NCBI RefSeq assembly: GCF_029975155.1
Contig: NZ_JARKPQ010000003.1
Span: 1 to 64,000, forward strand
Direction of reading: 5' to 3'
Origin: Propionicimonas sp.
GTDB taxonomy: Bacteria; Actinomycetota; Actinomycetes; Propionibacteriales; Propionibacteriaceae
DNA length: 64,000 nucleotides
Below the pieces are notes generated by a model. The model saw only the letters and a program-made list of their open reading frames with translations, did no database searches and had not been told where the DNA came from. Of the stretch, positions 51,854 through 60,221 are shown piece by piece. Numbering within the stretch: position 1 is the stretch's first letter; each line of letters begins with the position of its first letter. The position numbers and the translations under genes were made by a program.

Positions 51854-51913
51854 CGCTGCCGAAAGTTGCTCTGGCTGCCGGAGTTTCGGCAGCTTCGGCA
51901 GGTTTCGGCAGCG
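51854..51913. promoter_or_regulatory. TTTCGGCAG repeats between the exonuclease gene and lnt
   Basis: CGCTGCCGAAA (51854-51864) is the exact complement of TTTCGGCAGCG (51903-51913), with another TTTCGGCAG at 51884 and CTTCGGCA at 51893. These inverted and direct repeats lie between two divergent genes, so they may be protein-binding sites. No matching regulator is in view. Confidence 0.4.
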
Positions 51914-51991
51914 TCTGGCGGCGGGGGACGGGGTGGGGCCGAGGGGGCGGGCTCGGCTGGGTAGGCTGGGCGGGCTGTCGAAAGGGGACGC

Positions 51992-53566
51992 GTGATCGAG
52001 TGGCTCGCCGCACGGCACTGGGGCCTGCGCGGGGCGGTCGCGGTCCTCGCCGGCGTCCTCACCGCACTCGCCTTCGAGCCGTACGGGTGGTGGCCGCTGG
52101 TCCTGCCGGGTGTGGCCGGGCTGTCGCTGGTCGTGCTGGCCGCTCGCCGCGTCCGTGGGGCCGTAGGCCTCGGCTATCTGTGGGGGACGGGGTTCCTGCT
52201 GCTCGGCGTCGGCTGGATGCAGGTGATCTTTCCGCAGGCGATGGTGGGGCTGGTCGCTGTCGAGGCCGCCTTCTACGCACTGCTCGGGGGCTTGCTCAGG
52301 GTGGCTGCGCGCACCCGGTGGTGGCCACTGCTCGCCGCAGCCTGCTGGACGGCCGTCGAGTTCGTCTTCACCCGCTTCCCCTTCAACGGCTTCGGCTGGA
52401 TGCGACTCGGCTATGCGATGGTCGAGTCGCCGCTGGCGTGGCTGCTGCCGCTGGTCGGGGTGGCCGGCCTCAGCTTCGCCACGGCCCTGCTCGGCCAGCT
52501 CCTGCTCTGGGTGGCGTACGCACCGTCCCGCGGACGAGCGGTGATCACGGCTGCGACGGTCGCCGGGGTCGCACTGCTCGCCGGTGCCGGCGCGCTCGTC
52601 CCCGTGGGCACACAGACCGGGACGGTGGACGTCGGCTGGGTGCAGGGCGGCGCGCCTGGCGGCGGTGTCTATGGCATCGGCACGGCCCGCACGACCACCC
52701 GAAACCACCTGGCCGAGTCCGACCGGCTGCAGTCCCGGATCGAGGCCGGCGAACTGCCCCGTCCCGACTTCGTCGTCCTGCCGGAGAACACCACCGACAT
52801 GGACCCCTTCACCGATGCGCAGACGGGCGCGATGGTCGCGAAGATGTCGGCGCGCCTCGGCGTCCCGATGCTGTTCGGTGCGATCCTCGACGGCCCCGGG
52901 GCGGACGAGCGCCAGACCGTGTCGCTGTGGTGGGAGCCGGGTGGCGGCGAGGTGGCCCGCTACGCCAAACGGGGCATCGTGCCGTTCGGCGAATGGGTGC
53001 CGTACCGTTCCGTGCTGGTGCCGCTGATCCCCGAGCTGCGCTACGTGGGCGCCCAGTCGATCGCCGGTACCGCGCCCGGAGCGATCCCGGTCACCCTCGC
53101 GGACGGACGGGCGCTCACCCTCGGCGTGATGATCTGCTACGACCTCGTCTACGACGACATCGCCTACGACACCGTTCGCCACGGCGGCCAGGTGCTGCTC
53201 GTGCAGTCCAGCAACGCGATGTACCAGGGCACCGGACAGATCGAACAGCAGTTCGCGATCACCAGGGCGAGGGCGCTCGAGATGCGCAGGGACGTGCTGG
53301 TCGTCACCACCAGCGGCATCTCCGGCCTGATCAACGCCGACGGCTCCGTGGCCTTCACCGCCCCCGACCACGTCGGCGCCTCCGGAGTGGTGACGCTGGC
53401 GGAGCGTTCCGGGCTGACCCCGGCCACCTGGCTGGCCTCGCCGCTCGAACTGACCGTCACCCTGCTCGCACTGCTCGGCCTGGGGCTCTCGCTGCGATAC
53501 GGCAGAATGGACTCGGACCGAACCCCGAACTGGAGAACACATGGCCGACTCGGCAGCGTCGCTTGA
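51992..53566 (+). CDS. lnt: Apolipoprotein N-acyltransferase
   Basis: Lnt adds the third acyl chain to lipoproteins in the membrane. The 524 residues have about six N-terminal hydrophobic segments, then a nitrilase domain with the Glu-Lys-Cys triad seen as LPENTTDM, YAKRGIVPFGE and MICYDL, and a C-terminal membrane segment. GTG start after AAAGGGG. It overlaps ppm1 by 26 bases; in Mycobacterium tuberculosis the same two activities are one fused protein. Confidence 0.95.
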   Translation: MIEWLAARHWGLRGAVAVLAGVLTALAFEPYGWWPLVLPGVAGLSLVVLAARRVRGAVGLGYLWGTGFLLLGVGWMQVIFPQAMVGLVAVEAAFYALLGGLLRVAARTRWWPLLAAACWTAVEFVFTRFPFNGFGWMRLGYAMVESPLAWLLPLVGVAGLSFATALLGQLLLWVAYAPSRGRAVITAATVAGVALLAGAGALVPVGTQTGTVDVGWVQGGAPGGGVYGIGTARTTTRNHLAESDRLQSRIEAGELPRPDFVVLPENTTDMDPFTDAQTGAMVAKMSARLGVPMLFGAILDGPGADERQTVSLWWEPGGGEVARYAKRGIVPFGEWVPYRSVLVPLIPELRYVGAQSIAGTAPGAIPVTLADGRALTLGVMICYDLVYDDIAYDTVRHGGQVLLVQSSNAMYQGTGQIEQQFAITRARALEMRRDVLVVTTSGISGLINADGSVAFTAPDHVGASGVVTLAERSGLTPATWLASPLELTVTLLALLGLGLSLRYGRMDSDRTPNWRTHGRLGSVA

Positions 53567-54314
53567 GCGCGTGCTCGTGATCATCCCCACGTACAACGAG
53601 TCGGAGAACGTCCGGCCGATCACCGCCCGGATCCGGGCGGCCGTCCCGACCGCGCACATCCTGATCGCGGACGACAACTCCCCGGACGGCACCGGTGCGA
53701 TCGCCGACGAACTCGCCGCGGCCGACGACCACGTCCATGTGCTGCACCGTGTGGGCAAGGAGGGCCTGGGCGCGGCCTACGTGGCCGGCTTCCGCTGGGG
53801 ACTGGAGCGGGGCTACGACGTACTGATCGAGCACGACGCGGACGGATCTCACCAGCCCGAGTACCTGCCGGTCATGCTCGAGCGGCTGAAGACGGCGGAC
53901 GCGGTGAAGGGCTCCCGCTACGTGAAGGGCGGCTCCACCAAGGGCTGGCCGCTGCACCGCGAACTGCTGTCCCGCGGCGGCAACCTCTGGACGCGGCTGA
54001 TGCTCGGCCTCAGCGTCAAGGACGCCACCGGGGGCTTCACCGCCTGGCGGGCCGACACGCTGCGCGGGATCGATTTGGACGGGGTCGAGGCGGCCGGCTA
54101 CGGGTTCCAGGTCGATCTCGCCTGGCGGGCACTGCGCAACGGCTTCACGATTGCGGAGGTGCCGATCGAGTTCATCGAGCGCGAGTACGGCGACTCCAAG
54201 ATGAGCGGCGCGATCGTCGCCGAGGCCATGCTGCTGACCACCCGGTGGGGCCTGCGCTACCGCGTGGGCCAGGTCTCGGACTGGTGGCGGCATCGGCGAG
54301 GCGGCCGCTCGTGA
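53541..54314 (+). CDS. ppm1: Polyprenol monophosphomannose synthase
   Basis: This GT2 enzyme moves mannose from GDP-mannose to polyprenol phosphate, giving the donor for lipoglycan and protein mannosylation. The 257 residues contain IPTYNESENV, ADDNSPDGTG, the metal site HDADGSHQPEYLP and KGSRYVKGG. It starts inside the lnt 3' end and overlaps fxsA by four bases. Confidence 0.94.
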   Translation: MADSAASLERVLVIIPTYNESENVRPITARIRAAVPTAHILIADDNSPDGTGAIADELAAADDHVHVLHRVGKEGLGAAYVAGFRWGLERGYDVLIEHDADGSHQPEYLPVMLERLKTADAVKGSRYVKGGSTKGWPLHRELLSRGGNLWTRLMLGLSVKDATGGFTAWRADTLRGIDLDGVEAAGYGFQVDLAWRALRNGFTIAEVPIEFIEREYGDSKMSGAIVAEAMLLTTRWGLRYRVGQVSDWWRHRRGGRS

Positions 54315-54838
54315 CCAGCCCCGCGCCGGGGGGCCGACGGCTGTTCCTGCCCGTGCTGGTGGGCGCCTTCATCCTCATCTCCGTCGCGGAGGTCTGGCTG
54401 CTGACCGCCGTGGGCTCCCGCATCGGTGTCCTGCCCACGCTGGCGATCCTGATCGGTGAGGCCCTCCTCGGGGCGTGGCTGCTGCGTCGGGAGGGCAGCA
54501 AGGCCTGGCAGGCGCTGGTCGACGCCTACTCCACGGGTCGGTTGCCGTCCGGGCAGCTGGCGGACGCGGCACTGGTCCTGGTCGGCGGCATGATGCTGAT
54601 CCTGCCCGGATTCCTCACCGACATCGTCGGGCTGGCCTGCCTGCTGCCGTGGACCCGTCCGCTCGCCCGGCGGGCGCTCGGGCTGCTGATCGCCCGGCAC
54701 ACCACCACGATCGGGTGGCTCGACGTCGGCGGCCAGAAGTCGCCCTACGACGCGGGGACGGTGATCCCGGGCGAGACGGTGGAGAGCCCGACCTCGCCGA
54801 CGTCCGATCCGACCATTCGCGGCGAGATCGAGGACTGA
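54311..54838 (+). CDS. fxsA: FxsA family membrane protein
   Basis: The 175-residue protein has three to four hydrophobic segments with EVWLLTAVGSRIG, IGEALLGAWLLRREG and LILPGFLTDIVGLACLLP, the FxsA pattern. In E. coli FxsA affects phage F exclusion; its normal role is unknown. GTG start overlaps the ppm1 stop (GTGA), so it ends the lnt-ppm1-fxsA operon. Confidence 0.92.
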   Translation: MTSPAPGGRRLFLPVLVGAFILISVAEVWLLTAVGSRIGVLPTLAILIGEALLGAWLLRREGSKAWQALVDAYSTGRLPSGQLADAALVLVGGMMLILPGFLTDIVGLACLLPWTRPLARRALGLLIARHTTTIGWLDVGGQKSPYDAGTVIPGETVESPTSPTSDPTIRGEIED

Positions 54839-54866
54839 CGGACGCCCTTCGTGACGCCGGCCGCCC

Positions 54867-55202
54867 TCAGCGCCCCTCGCCGCGGATCTCGTCGAGCCGC
54901 TCGGCGAGCAGATCCTCCAGTTCCTCGATCGAGCGACGCTCGCGGAGCATGTCCCAGTGCGTCCTGGGTGCCTTGGTCTGCTTGACCTCCGGCTCGACCC
55001 CGTCGGAACGACGCGCGGGCTCCCCGCAGCGCGGGCACTCCCACTCGGTCGGCAGCTCCGCCTCCTCGGCGAAGACGATGGCGAAGTGGTGACCCTTGGG
55101 GCAGTCGAAGCCGACCTCCTGCCGCGGGGCGAGTTCCACCCCGCTCGGATCGGCGTGACTCTTCGCTCCGAGTCCCGAGCCCTTCAACACACGATCAGCC
55201 AT
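54867..55202 (-). CDS. rbpA: RNA polymerase-binding protein RbpA
   Basis: RbpA is an actinobacterial factor that binds the primary sigma factor and RNA polymerase and stabilises open complexes. The 111 residues have the zinc-type core CPKGHHF and ECPRCG, and the C-terminal sigma-interacting part THWDMLRERRSIEELEDLL, all diagnostic. Its next neighbour fxsA is convergent. Confidence 0.96.
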   Translation of the reverse strand: MADRVLKGSGLGAKSHADPSGVELAPRQEVGFDCPKGHHFAIVFAEEAELPTEWECPRCGEPARRSDGVEPEVKQTKAPRTHWDMLRERRSIEELEDLLAERLDEIRGEGR

Positions 55203-55289
55203 CGCGAACTACCTCCGTCCCAAAGCTAGCGAACCACACCAAGCCGGCGAGCTGGTCACCTGTGGGGTACCCACGCCGACGTTGGATCG

Positions 55290-56624
55290 TCACAACACTG
55301 AAGGTAACTCGTTCCCGGCGTCGAGGATTCCCCGGCGCATGTCCACCCGGGCCAGCAGGATGCCGCCGACCACGAAGAACGCGATCAGTGCCACCAGCGC
55401 CAGGCGGTACGACTCGGTGAACTGGAAGACCAGGGCGAAGGTCAGCGTGCCCAGCCAGCTCGTGCCCCGCTCCATGGCCTGGTAGAAGCCGAAGTACTCC
55501 GATTCGCGTCCCTTCGGGATCAGCTGGCTGTACATCGACCGCGACAACGCCTGGGTGCCGCCCATCACCAGGCCGATGGCCGCGCCGAGTCCGAACAGGG
55601 CGCCGACCACCCCGGCCGGGATCGCGAACCCGACGAGGACCACGCCCAGCCAGATCACGATCCCGATCAGCACGGTCCTCTTCGCCCCGATCCACCCGGC
55701 GATCCGGCCGAACCCGAGCGCACCGGCGATCGCCACGAACTGGGTGAGCAGGAAGGTGGCCAGCACCAGGCTCTCGTCGATGCCCAGCTCCCGGATCGCG
55801 TACACGCTGGAGGAGACGATCACCGTCTGGATGCCGTCGTTGTAGAACAGGAACGCCAGCAGGAAGGCCAGCGTCTGCGGGTAGTGGCGCATCTCCGCGA
55901 AGGTCGTGGCCAGCTGCCGGAACGGGTTGCGCGCCGCCACCTCCGCCGGCACGTCCCTGGGTAGCCCCCGCAGGCCGAGGACGGGGATGAACGTGAACCC
56001 GGCCCACCACACGCCCGCGGAGAGCAGGCACAGCCGCACCGCCAGCGCCCTGTCGATCCCGAGGGACGGGGAGAAGCTCAGCAGACCGAAGTTCAGCGCG
56101 AGCAGCACGCCGCCGCCGACGTAGCCCCACGCCCAGCCACGGCTGGAGACCCGGTCGCGTTCGTCCGGACCGGCGATCCGCACCAGCATCGAGTCGTAGA
56201 CGACGATCGAGGCACCGAAGGCGATCAGGCTGATCACCATCAGCCAGGCGCCCAGCTCCCAGTTGGACCCCATCAGGAAGAACATCAGCGAGCCGGCCAG
56301 CGCCCCGATCCATGCGGTCGTGCCCAGCCAGCGGTGCGGGTGCGCCGAACGGTCGGCCGCCGCGCCGACGAACAGCAGCACCACCGCGGAGACCAGGGTG
56401 CTGATCGTGGCGAGCAGGGACGGCAGTGCCCCGGGCAGGACCGGAGCGAACCCGAGCAGCAGCACCGGACGGGAGCACTGACCCGAGTCGAGGCCCGGGC
56501 AGGCGGCGTTCGTGGCCAGGCTGACCAGGTAGGGACTGATCAGGACGGTCGCGGTCGTGGTGTAGAACGCCGAGTTCGCCCAGTCGTACCAGTACCAGGC
56601 CCGCTGCTCTCTGGTGCTTCTCAC
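55290..56624 (-). CDS. MFS transporter, Atg22/UMF1 type
   Basis: The 444-residue protein starts WYWYDWANSAFYTTT, the mark of the Atg22-like UMF1 family, and has about eleven to twelve hydrophobic segments. The eukaryotic relatives export amino acids from vacuoles; bacterial substrates are not known. GTG start overlaps the stop of the glycerophosphodiesterase gene (GTGA), so both form an operon. Confidence 0.9.
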   Translation of the reverse strand: MRSTREQRAWYWYDWANSAFYTTTATVLISPYLVSLATNAACPGLDSGQCSRPVLLLGFAPVLPGALPSLLATISTLVSAVVLLFVGAAADRSAHPHRWLGTTAWIGALAGSLMFFLMGSNWELGAWLMVISLIAFGASIVVYDSMLVRIAGPDERDRVSSRGWAWGYVGGGVLLALNFGLLSFSPSLGIDRALAVRLCLLSAGVWWAGFTFIPVLGLRGLPRDVPAEVAARNPFRQLATTFAEMRHYPQTLAFLLAFLFYNDGIQTVIVSSSVYAIRELGIDESLVLATFLLTQFVAIAGALGFGRIAGWIGAKRTVLIGIVIWLGVVLVGFAIPAGVVGALFGLGAAIGLVMGGTQALSRSMYSQLIPKGRESEYFGFYQAMERGTSWLGTLTFALVFQFTESYRLALVALIAFFVVGGILLARVDMRRGILDAGNELPSVL

Positions 56625-57403
56625 GATTCGACCTCCCACAGACCGCGCTCCACCAGAACCCGCTTCAGCGTCGTGATGTCGTCGCTGACCAGGCCGTCCA
56701 CGCCGAGGTCGATCAGCCGGTGCATCTCCGCGGCGTCGTTGACCGTCCAGACGTGCACGACGCGCCCGGTCGCGTGGGCGCGGCGGACGACGTCCCGCCG
56801 GACCAGGGGATAGGGGATGCCCGGGTACCAGACGGGGATCTGCACGGCGACGCCGGGGTCCTGCCGCCAGCGCCGCGGGCCGACCGCGCTGGTGATCCAG
56901 CCGGCACCGAGCGTGGACGCCGCGGTCAGCACATCCGGCGCGAGCCGGCGGAACGCCTGCAGGCGGCTCTCCGAGAAAGAGGCGACGCACACCCGGTCGT
57001 GCGCTCCGTGGCGCTCGATGATCTCGGCGAGCAGCGGGACCGACGGATCGTCCTTGAGGTCGACGTTGAACCGGGTTCCGGGGAACTCCTCCAGCGCGTC
57101 GCCGAACCGGGGGATCGGCTCTGTGCCGCCCACCCGCACGTCCGCCAGTTCGGCCCAGGTGCGCTGGCCGACCTCGCCGGTGGCGTCGCTGACCCGGTCC
57201 AGCGTGCGGTCGTGCAGGACCACCAGTTCGCCGTCGGCGGTCGCGCACACGTCGGTCTCGATGTGGCGGTAGCCCAGCGCCACGGCCCTGCCGAACGCGT
57301 GGAGCGTGTTCTCCTTCGCCTGGTCCTCCGGCTCCACCCAGCCCCCGCGATGCGCGAACGCCGCGAATCCGCCGGCCAGGTACGGGTGATCAGGCGCGGG
57401 CAC
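56621..57403 (-). CDS. glpQ: Glycerophosphodiester phosphodiesterase
   Basis: The 260-residue TIM-barrel enzyme splits glycerophosphodiesters to glycerol 3-phosphate and an alcohol. Seen are FAHRGGW, KENTLHAF, HIETDVCATADGELVVLHD with the metal and catalytic residues, and VHVWTVND near the C-terminus. No signal peptide, so it is cytoplasmic. GTG start six bases after a TAGAGT -10 box, hence leaderless. It is followed by the Atg22-type transporter gene. Confidence 0.93.
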   Translation of the reverse strand: MPAPDHPYLAGGFAAFAHRGGWVEPEDQAKENTLHAFGRAVALGYRHIETDVCATADGELVVLHDRTLDRVSDATGEVGQRTWAELADVRVGGTEPIPRFGDALEEFPGTRFNVDLKDDPSVPLLAEIIERHGAHDRVCVASFSESRLQAFRRLAPDVLTAASTLGAGWITSAVGPRRWRQDPGVAVQIPVWYPGIPYPLVRRDVVRRAHATGRVVHVWTVNDAAEMHRLIDLGVDGLVSDDITTLKRVLVERGLWEVES

Positions 57404-57409
57404 CCCTGC

Positions 57410-57415
57410 ACTCTA
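57410..57415 (-). promoter_or_regulatory. -10 box for a leaderless glpQ transcript
   Basis: TAGAGT on the minus strand, six bases, then GTG at 57403; no ribosome site. Confidence 0.5.
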
Positions 57416-57454
57416 TGGCCTCGAACCACCCGCGCCGCGTACCCGGTGGTGGTG

Positions 57455-57460
57455 TGTAAT
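57455..57460 (+). promoter_or_regulatory. -10 box for a leaderless pdxY transcript
   Basis: TGTAAT, six bases, then GTG at 57467; no ribosome site. Confidence 0.5.
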
Positions 57461-57466
57461 GTCGCG

Positions 57467-58321
57467 GTGACCACGATCCTCTCCATCCAGTCCTCTGTCG
57501 CGTACGGCCACGTCGGCAACAGCGCGGCCACGTTCCCGCTGATGCGCGTGGGCGTCGAGGTCTGGCCGGTGCTCACCGTCCACTTCTCGAACCACACCGG
57601 CTACGGCGCGTGGCGCGGCCCGCTGCTCTCCGCCACCGACATCGCGGACGTCGTGCGGGGCATCGACGAGCGGGGCGTGCTGGGCCGGGTGGACGCCGTG
57701 CTGTCGGGGTACCAGGGCGCCGAGGAGGTGGGCGCGGAGGTGCTGCGGACGGTCGAGCTGGTGCGGCGGCGCAATCCGCGAGCGGTGTACTGCTGCGACC
57801 CGGTGATCGGCGATGTCGGCCGCGGGATCTACGTGCGGCCGGGCATTCCCGAGTTCATGCGGGACCGGGTGGTGCCGTCCGCCCAGATCGTCACGCCGAA
57901 CCACTTCGAGCTCGACTACCTCACCGGCCGCACCACGAGCACGGTCGCAGAGGTGCTGGAGGCGGCGGAGGCGCTGCGCGCGACCGGCCCGGACGTGGTG
58001 CTGGTCACCTCCACGGTGCTCGACAGCGTCGACCCCGACGAGATCCTGATGCTGGTGGACACCGCCGAGGGCGCCTGGCAGGTGACCACCCCGCGGCTGG
58101 AGCGCACCTTCACCGGCTCGGGCGACCTGACCGCCGCCCTGTTCCTCGCGCACTACCTCGAGGGCGACGGCGCCGGCCAGGCGATGGGTCGGACGGCCGA
58201 CGTGGTCTACTCGCTGCTGAAGGCCACCACCGAGGCCGGATCGGCCGAGCTGCTGCTGGTGCAGGCGCAGGACCAGCTGGTGCACCCCGACCACCACTTC
58301 GCGGTGGAACGGCTGCGCTGA
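57467..58321 (+). CDS. pdxY: Pyridoxal kinase
   Basis: PdxY phosphorylates pyridoxal in the vitamin B6 salvage route. The 284 residues fit the ribokinase-like fold: ILSIQSSVAYGHVGNSAA at the start, CDPVIGDVGRG, TPNHFELDYLTG, and GSGDLTAALFLAHYL with the catalytic aspartate. The GTG at 57467 is chosen because a -10 box lies six bases before it. The ArsB-like transporter gene starts two bases after its stop. Confidence 0.94.
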   Translation: MTTILSIQSSVAYGHVGNSAATFPLMRVGVEVWPVLTVHFSNHTGYGAWRGPLLSATDIADVVRGIDERGVLGRVDAVLSGYQGAEEVGAEVLRTVELVRRRNPRAVYCCDPVIGDVGRGIYVRPGIPEFMRDRVVPSAQIVTPNHFELDYLTGRTTSTVAEVLEAAEALRATGPDVVLVTSTVLDSVDPDEILMLVDTAEGAWQVTTPRLERTFTGSGDLTAALFLAHYLEGDGAGQAMGRTADVVYSLLKATTEAGSAELLLVQAQDQLVHPDHHFAVERLR

Positions 58322-58323
58322 CC

Positions 58324-59583
58324 GTGACAGCTGCTGAGGCGCTCGCCGCGGTGCTCCTGCTCGCGGTGCTCGCCTTCGCCGTCGTCCGGCCGCGTGGCCT
58401 GTCCGAGGCGGTCGCCGCGGTCCCCGCGGCCCTGCTGGTGCTGGTCACCGGCGGCATCGGCACGGACCGGGCCGTCCAGGAGATCGTGCGACTGCTCCCG
58501 GTGGTGGGCTTCCTCGCCGCGGTGCTGGTGCTCAGCGAACTCTGCGCGAGGGACGGCCTGTTCGACTGGGCGGGGCAGCTGATGGCCGGACGGTCCCGCG
58601 GCGAACCGCGGCGGCTGCTCCTGCTCGTGTTCGCCGTCGCCGCGATCACTACCGCGGTGCTGAGCCTGGACGCGACCGTCGTGCTGCTCACCCCGGTGGT
58701 GTTCGCAACCGCGTCCCGGGTCGGGGTGCGGCCGCGTCCGCACGTCTACGCGTGCACGCACCTCGCCAACGGGGGCTCGCTGCTGCTGCCGGTGTCGAAC
58801 CTGACCAACCTACTGGCGATGACCGCGCTCGGCATCGGCTTCGTCCCGTTCGGTCTGGTCATGGTGCTGCCGTGGCTGGCCGTCCTGGCCGTGGAGTACC
58901 TCGCGTTCCGCTGGTACTTCGCCGGTGACCTCAGTGTCGGCGCCGGAACTGCCGTCGAGGCAGGCGAGCAGGTCCCGCTGCCGCGGTTCAGCGGCGGCGT
59001 GCTGGCGGCCACCCTCCTCGGCTTCGTGGCCGCGTCCTTCCTGCACGTCGAGGTGGCCTGGGTTGCCGCCGCCGGAGCGCTGGTGCTGGCCGTGCGGGCG
59101 GTGCGGCGGGGCCAGGTGCGGGTGCGGGACACCGTCGCGGCACTGAACGTCCCGTTCCTCGCCTTCGTGCTCGCCCTCGGCATCGTGGTGACCGCCGTCG
59201 TCGACAACGGCCTCGCCGAGTTGATGACGCACGTCGCGCCGTCCGGTGACTCGCTCGTCGCGCTGCTGGGCTGGGCCGGGCTGGCCGCGGTCCTCGCCAA
59301 CCTGGTGAACAACCTGCCCGCCGTGCTGATCCTGCTGCCGCTGGCCGCCGCCGGGGGAGCGGGACCGGTGCTCGCCGTCCTGATCGGGGTCAACGTCGGC
59401 CCCAACCTGACCTATGTCGGATCCCTCGCCACGCTGCTGTGGCGCCGGATCGTGCACGCCCACGACCACGAGACTCCACTCGCGGAGTTCACGTGGCTGG
59501 GCCTGCTGGCCACTCCGGTCGCGATCGTCGCCGCCGTGGCCGCGCTGTGGTGCTCGCTGCAACTGTTCGGAGGTGTGTTGTGA
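58324..59583 (+). CDS. ArsB/NhaD-type (SLC13-like) transporter
   Basis: The 419-residue protein has about eleven hydrophobic segments and the family marks SLDATVVLLTPVVFATA, NLTNLLAMTALG and NLVNNLPAVLILLPL, as in ArsB and CitMHS transporters. Substrates range from arsenite to organic anions and Na/H; no ars regulator is nearby, so arsenite is not supported by context. GTG start; the universal-stress-like gene overlaps its stop. Confidence 0.86.
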   Translation: MTAAEALAAVLLLAVLAFAVVRPRGLSEAVAAVPAALLVLVTGGIGTDRAVQEIVRLLPVVGFLAAVLVLSELCARDGLFDWAGQLMAGRSRGEPRRLLLLVFAVAAITTAVLSLDATVVLLTPVVFATASRVGVRPRPHVYACTHLANGGSLLLPVSNLTNLLAMTALGIGFVPFGLVMVLPWLAVLAVEYLAFRWYFAGDLSVGAGTAVEAGEQVPLPRFSGGVLAATLLGFVAASFLHVEVAWVAAAGALVLAVRAVRRGQVRVRDTVAALNVPFLAFVLALGIVVTAVVDNGLAELMTHVAPSGDSLVALLGWAGLAAVLANLVNNLPAVLILLPLAAAGGAGPVLAVLIGVNVGPNLTYVGSLATLLWRRIVHAHDHETPLAEFTWLGLLATPVAIVAAVAALWCSLQLFGGVL

Positions 59584-60059
59584 AGGTGCTGGTCTGGATC
59601 GCGGAGGCCACCTGGCCGGCCTGCGTGGCCGCGGTGAACGAGCTCTTCGGTGACGCCGAGGTGACCCTGCTCGCCGCGCTGCCCGGTGACCTGGCCGCCC
59701 AGGCGTCCGGGGCACGGACGGGACTGTGGGGACGGGGGAGTGCCCGTGACCCCGGCGTCCGCGTCGCGGAGATCGCCCGCGACGCCGCCGCGGCGATGCT
59801 GGCCGAGGCGGGGACGCGACTGGATCGTCCCGCCCGCGCCGAGGTGCGCGAGGGACGGGTGGAGCGCGAGGTCACCGCGGCCTGTGCGGACGCGGACGTC
59901 CTCGTGCTCGCCCGCGACGGCGACCTCAGCCGGCTCGGCCCGCGCAGCCTCGACAGGCACACGCGTTTCGTGGTCGATCATGCGCCCTGCCGGGTCCTGC
60001 TGGTCTGGCCCGGACGCGCGCCCGGCCTCGCGTCCATCCCGCCGCCACCGCCCGCCTGA
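59580..60059 (+). CDS. Universal-stress-like protein
   Basis: The 159 residues show the UspA-like pattern: KVLVWIAEATWP at the start, then DADVLVLARDGD and DHAPCRVLLVWPG at the end. The usual GxxxxG nucleotide motif is weak (LSRLGPRSL), so ATP binding is doubtful. GTG at 59580 overlaps the transporter stop (GTGA) and follows GGAGG. Possibly regulates the transporter. Confidence 0.7.
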   Translation: MKVLVWIAEATWPACVAAVNELFGDAEVTLLAALPGDLAAQASGARTGLWGRGSARDPGVRVAEIARDAAAAMLAEAGTRLDRPARAEVREGRVEREVTAACADADVLVLARDGDLSRLGPRSLDRHTRFVVDHAPCRVLLVWPGRAPGLASIPPPPPA

Positions 60060-60081
60060 GCCACCTGCACGCCAGCCGGCC

Positions 60082-60103
60082 GCTCCACACCACGAGGTGG
60101 AGC
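60082..60103 (+). terminator. Hairpin after the universal-stress-like gene
   Basis: GCTCCAC (60082-60088) pairs with GTGGAGC (60097-60103) around eight bases, 22 bases after the stop. No U-run. Confidence 0.4.
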
Positions 60104-60221
60104 AGAACCGGCGACTACGCCGGGAAAGCCTCCACACTGTGGTGTATCGCGGGGGTTGCCACCGGCGGAGCGGCGGGTACCTTCGAGGGCACAAGCCAAC
60201 CGCAAGTCGGAGGTGTTGCGT

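Noticed and set aside
58324-59583. Arsenite resistance system
   Set aside because: The transporter is ArsB-like only at family level; no arsR, arsC or arsA gene is near.
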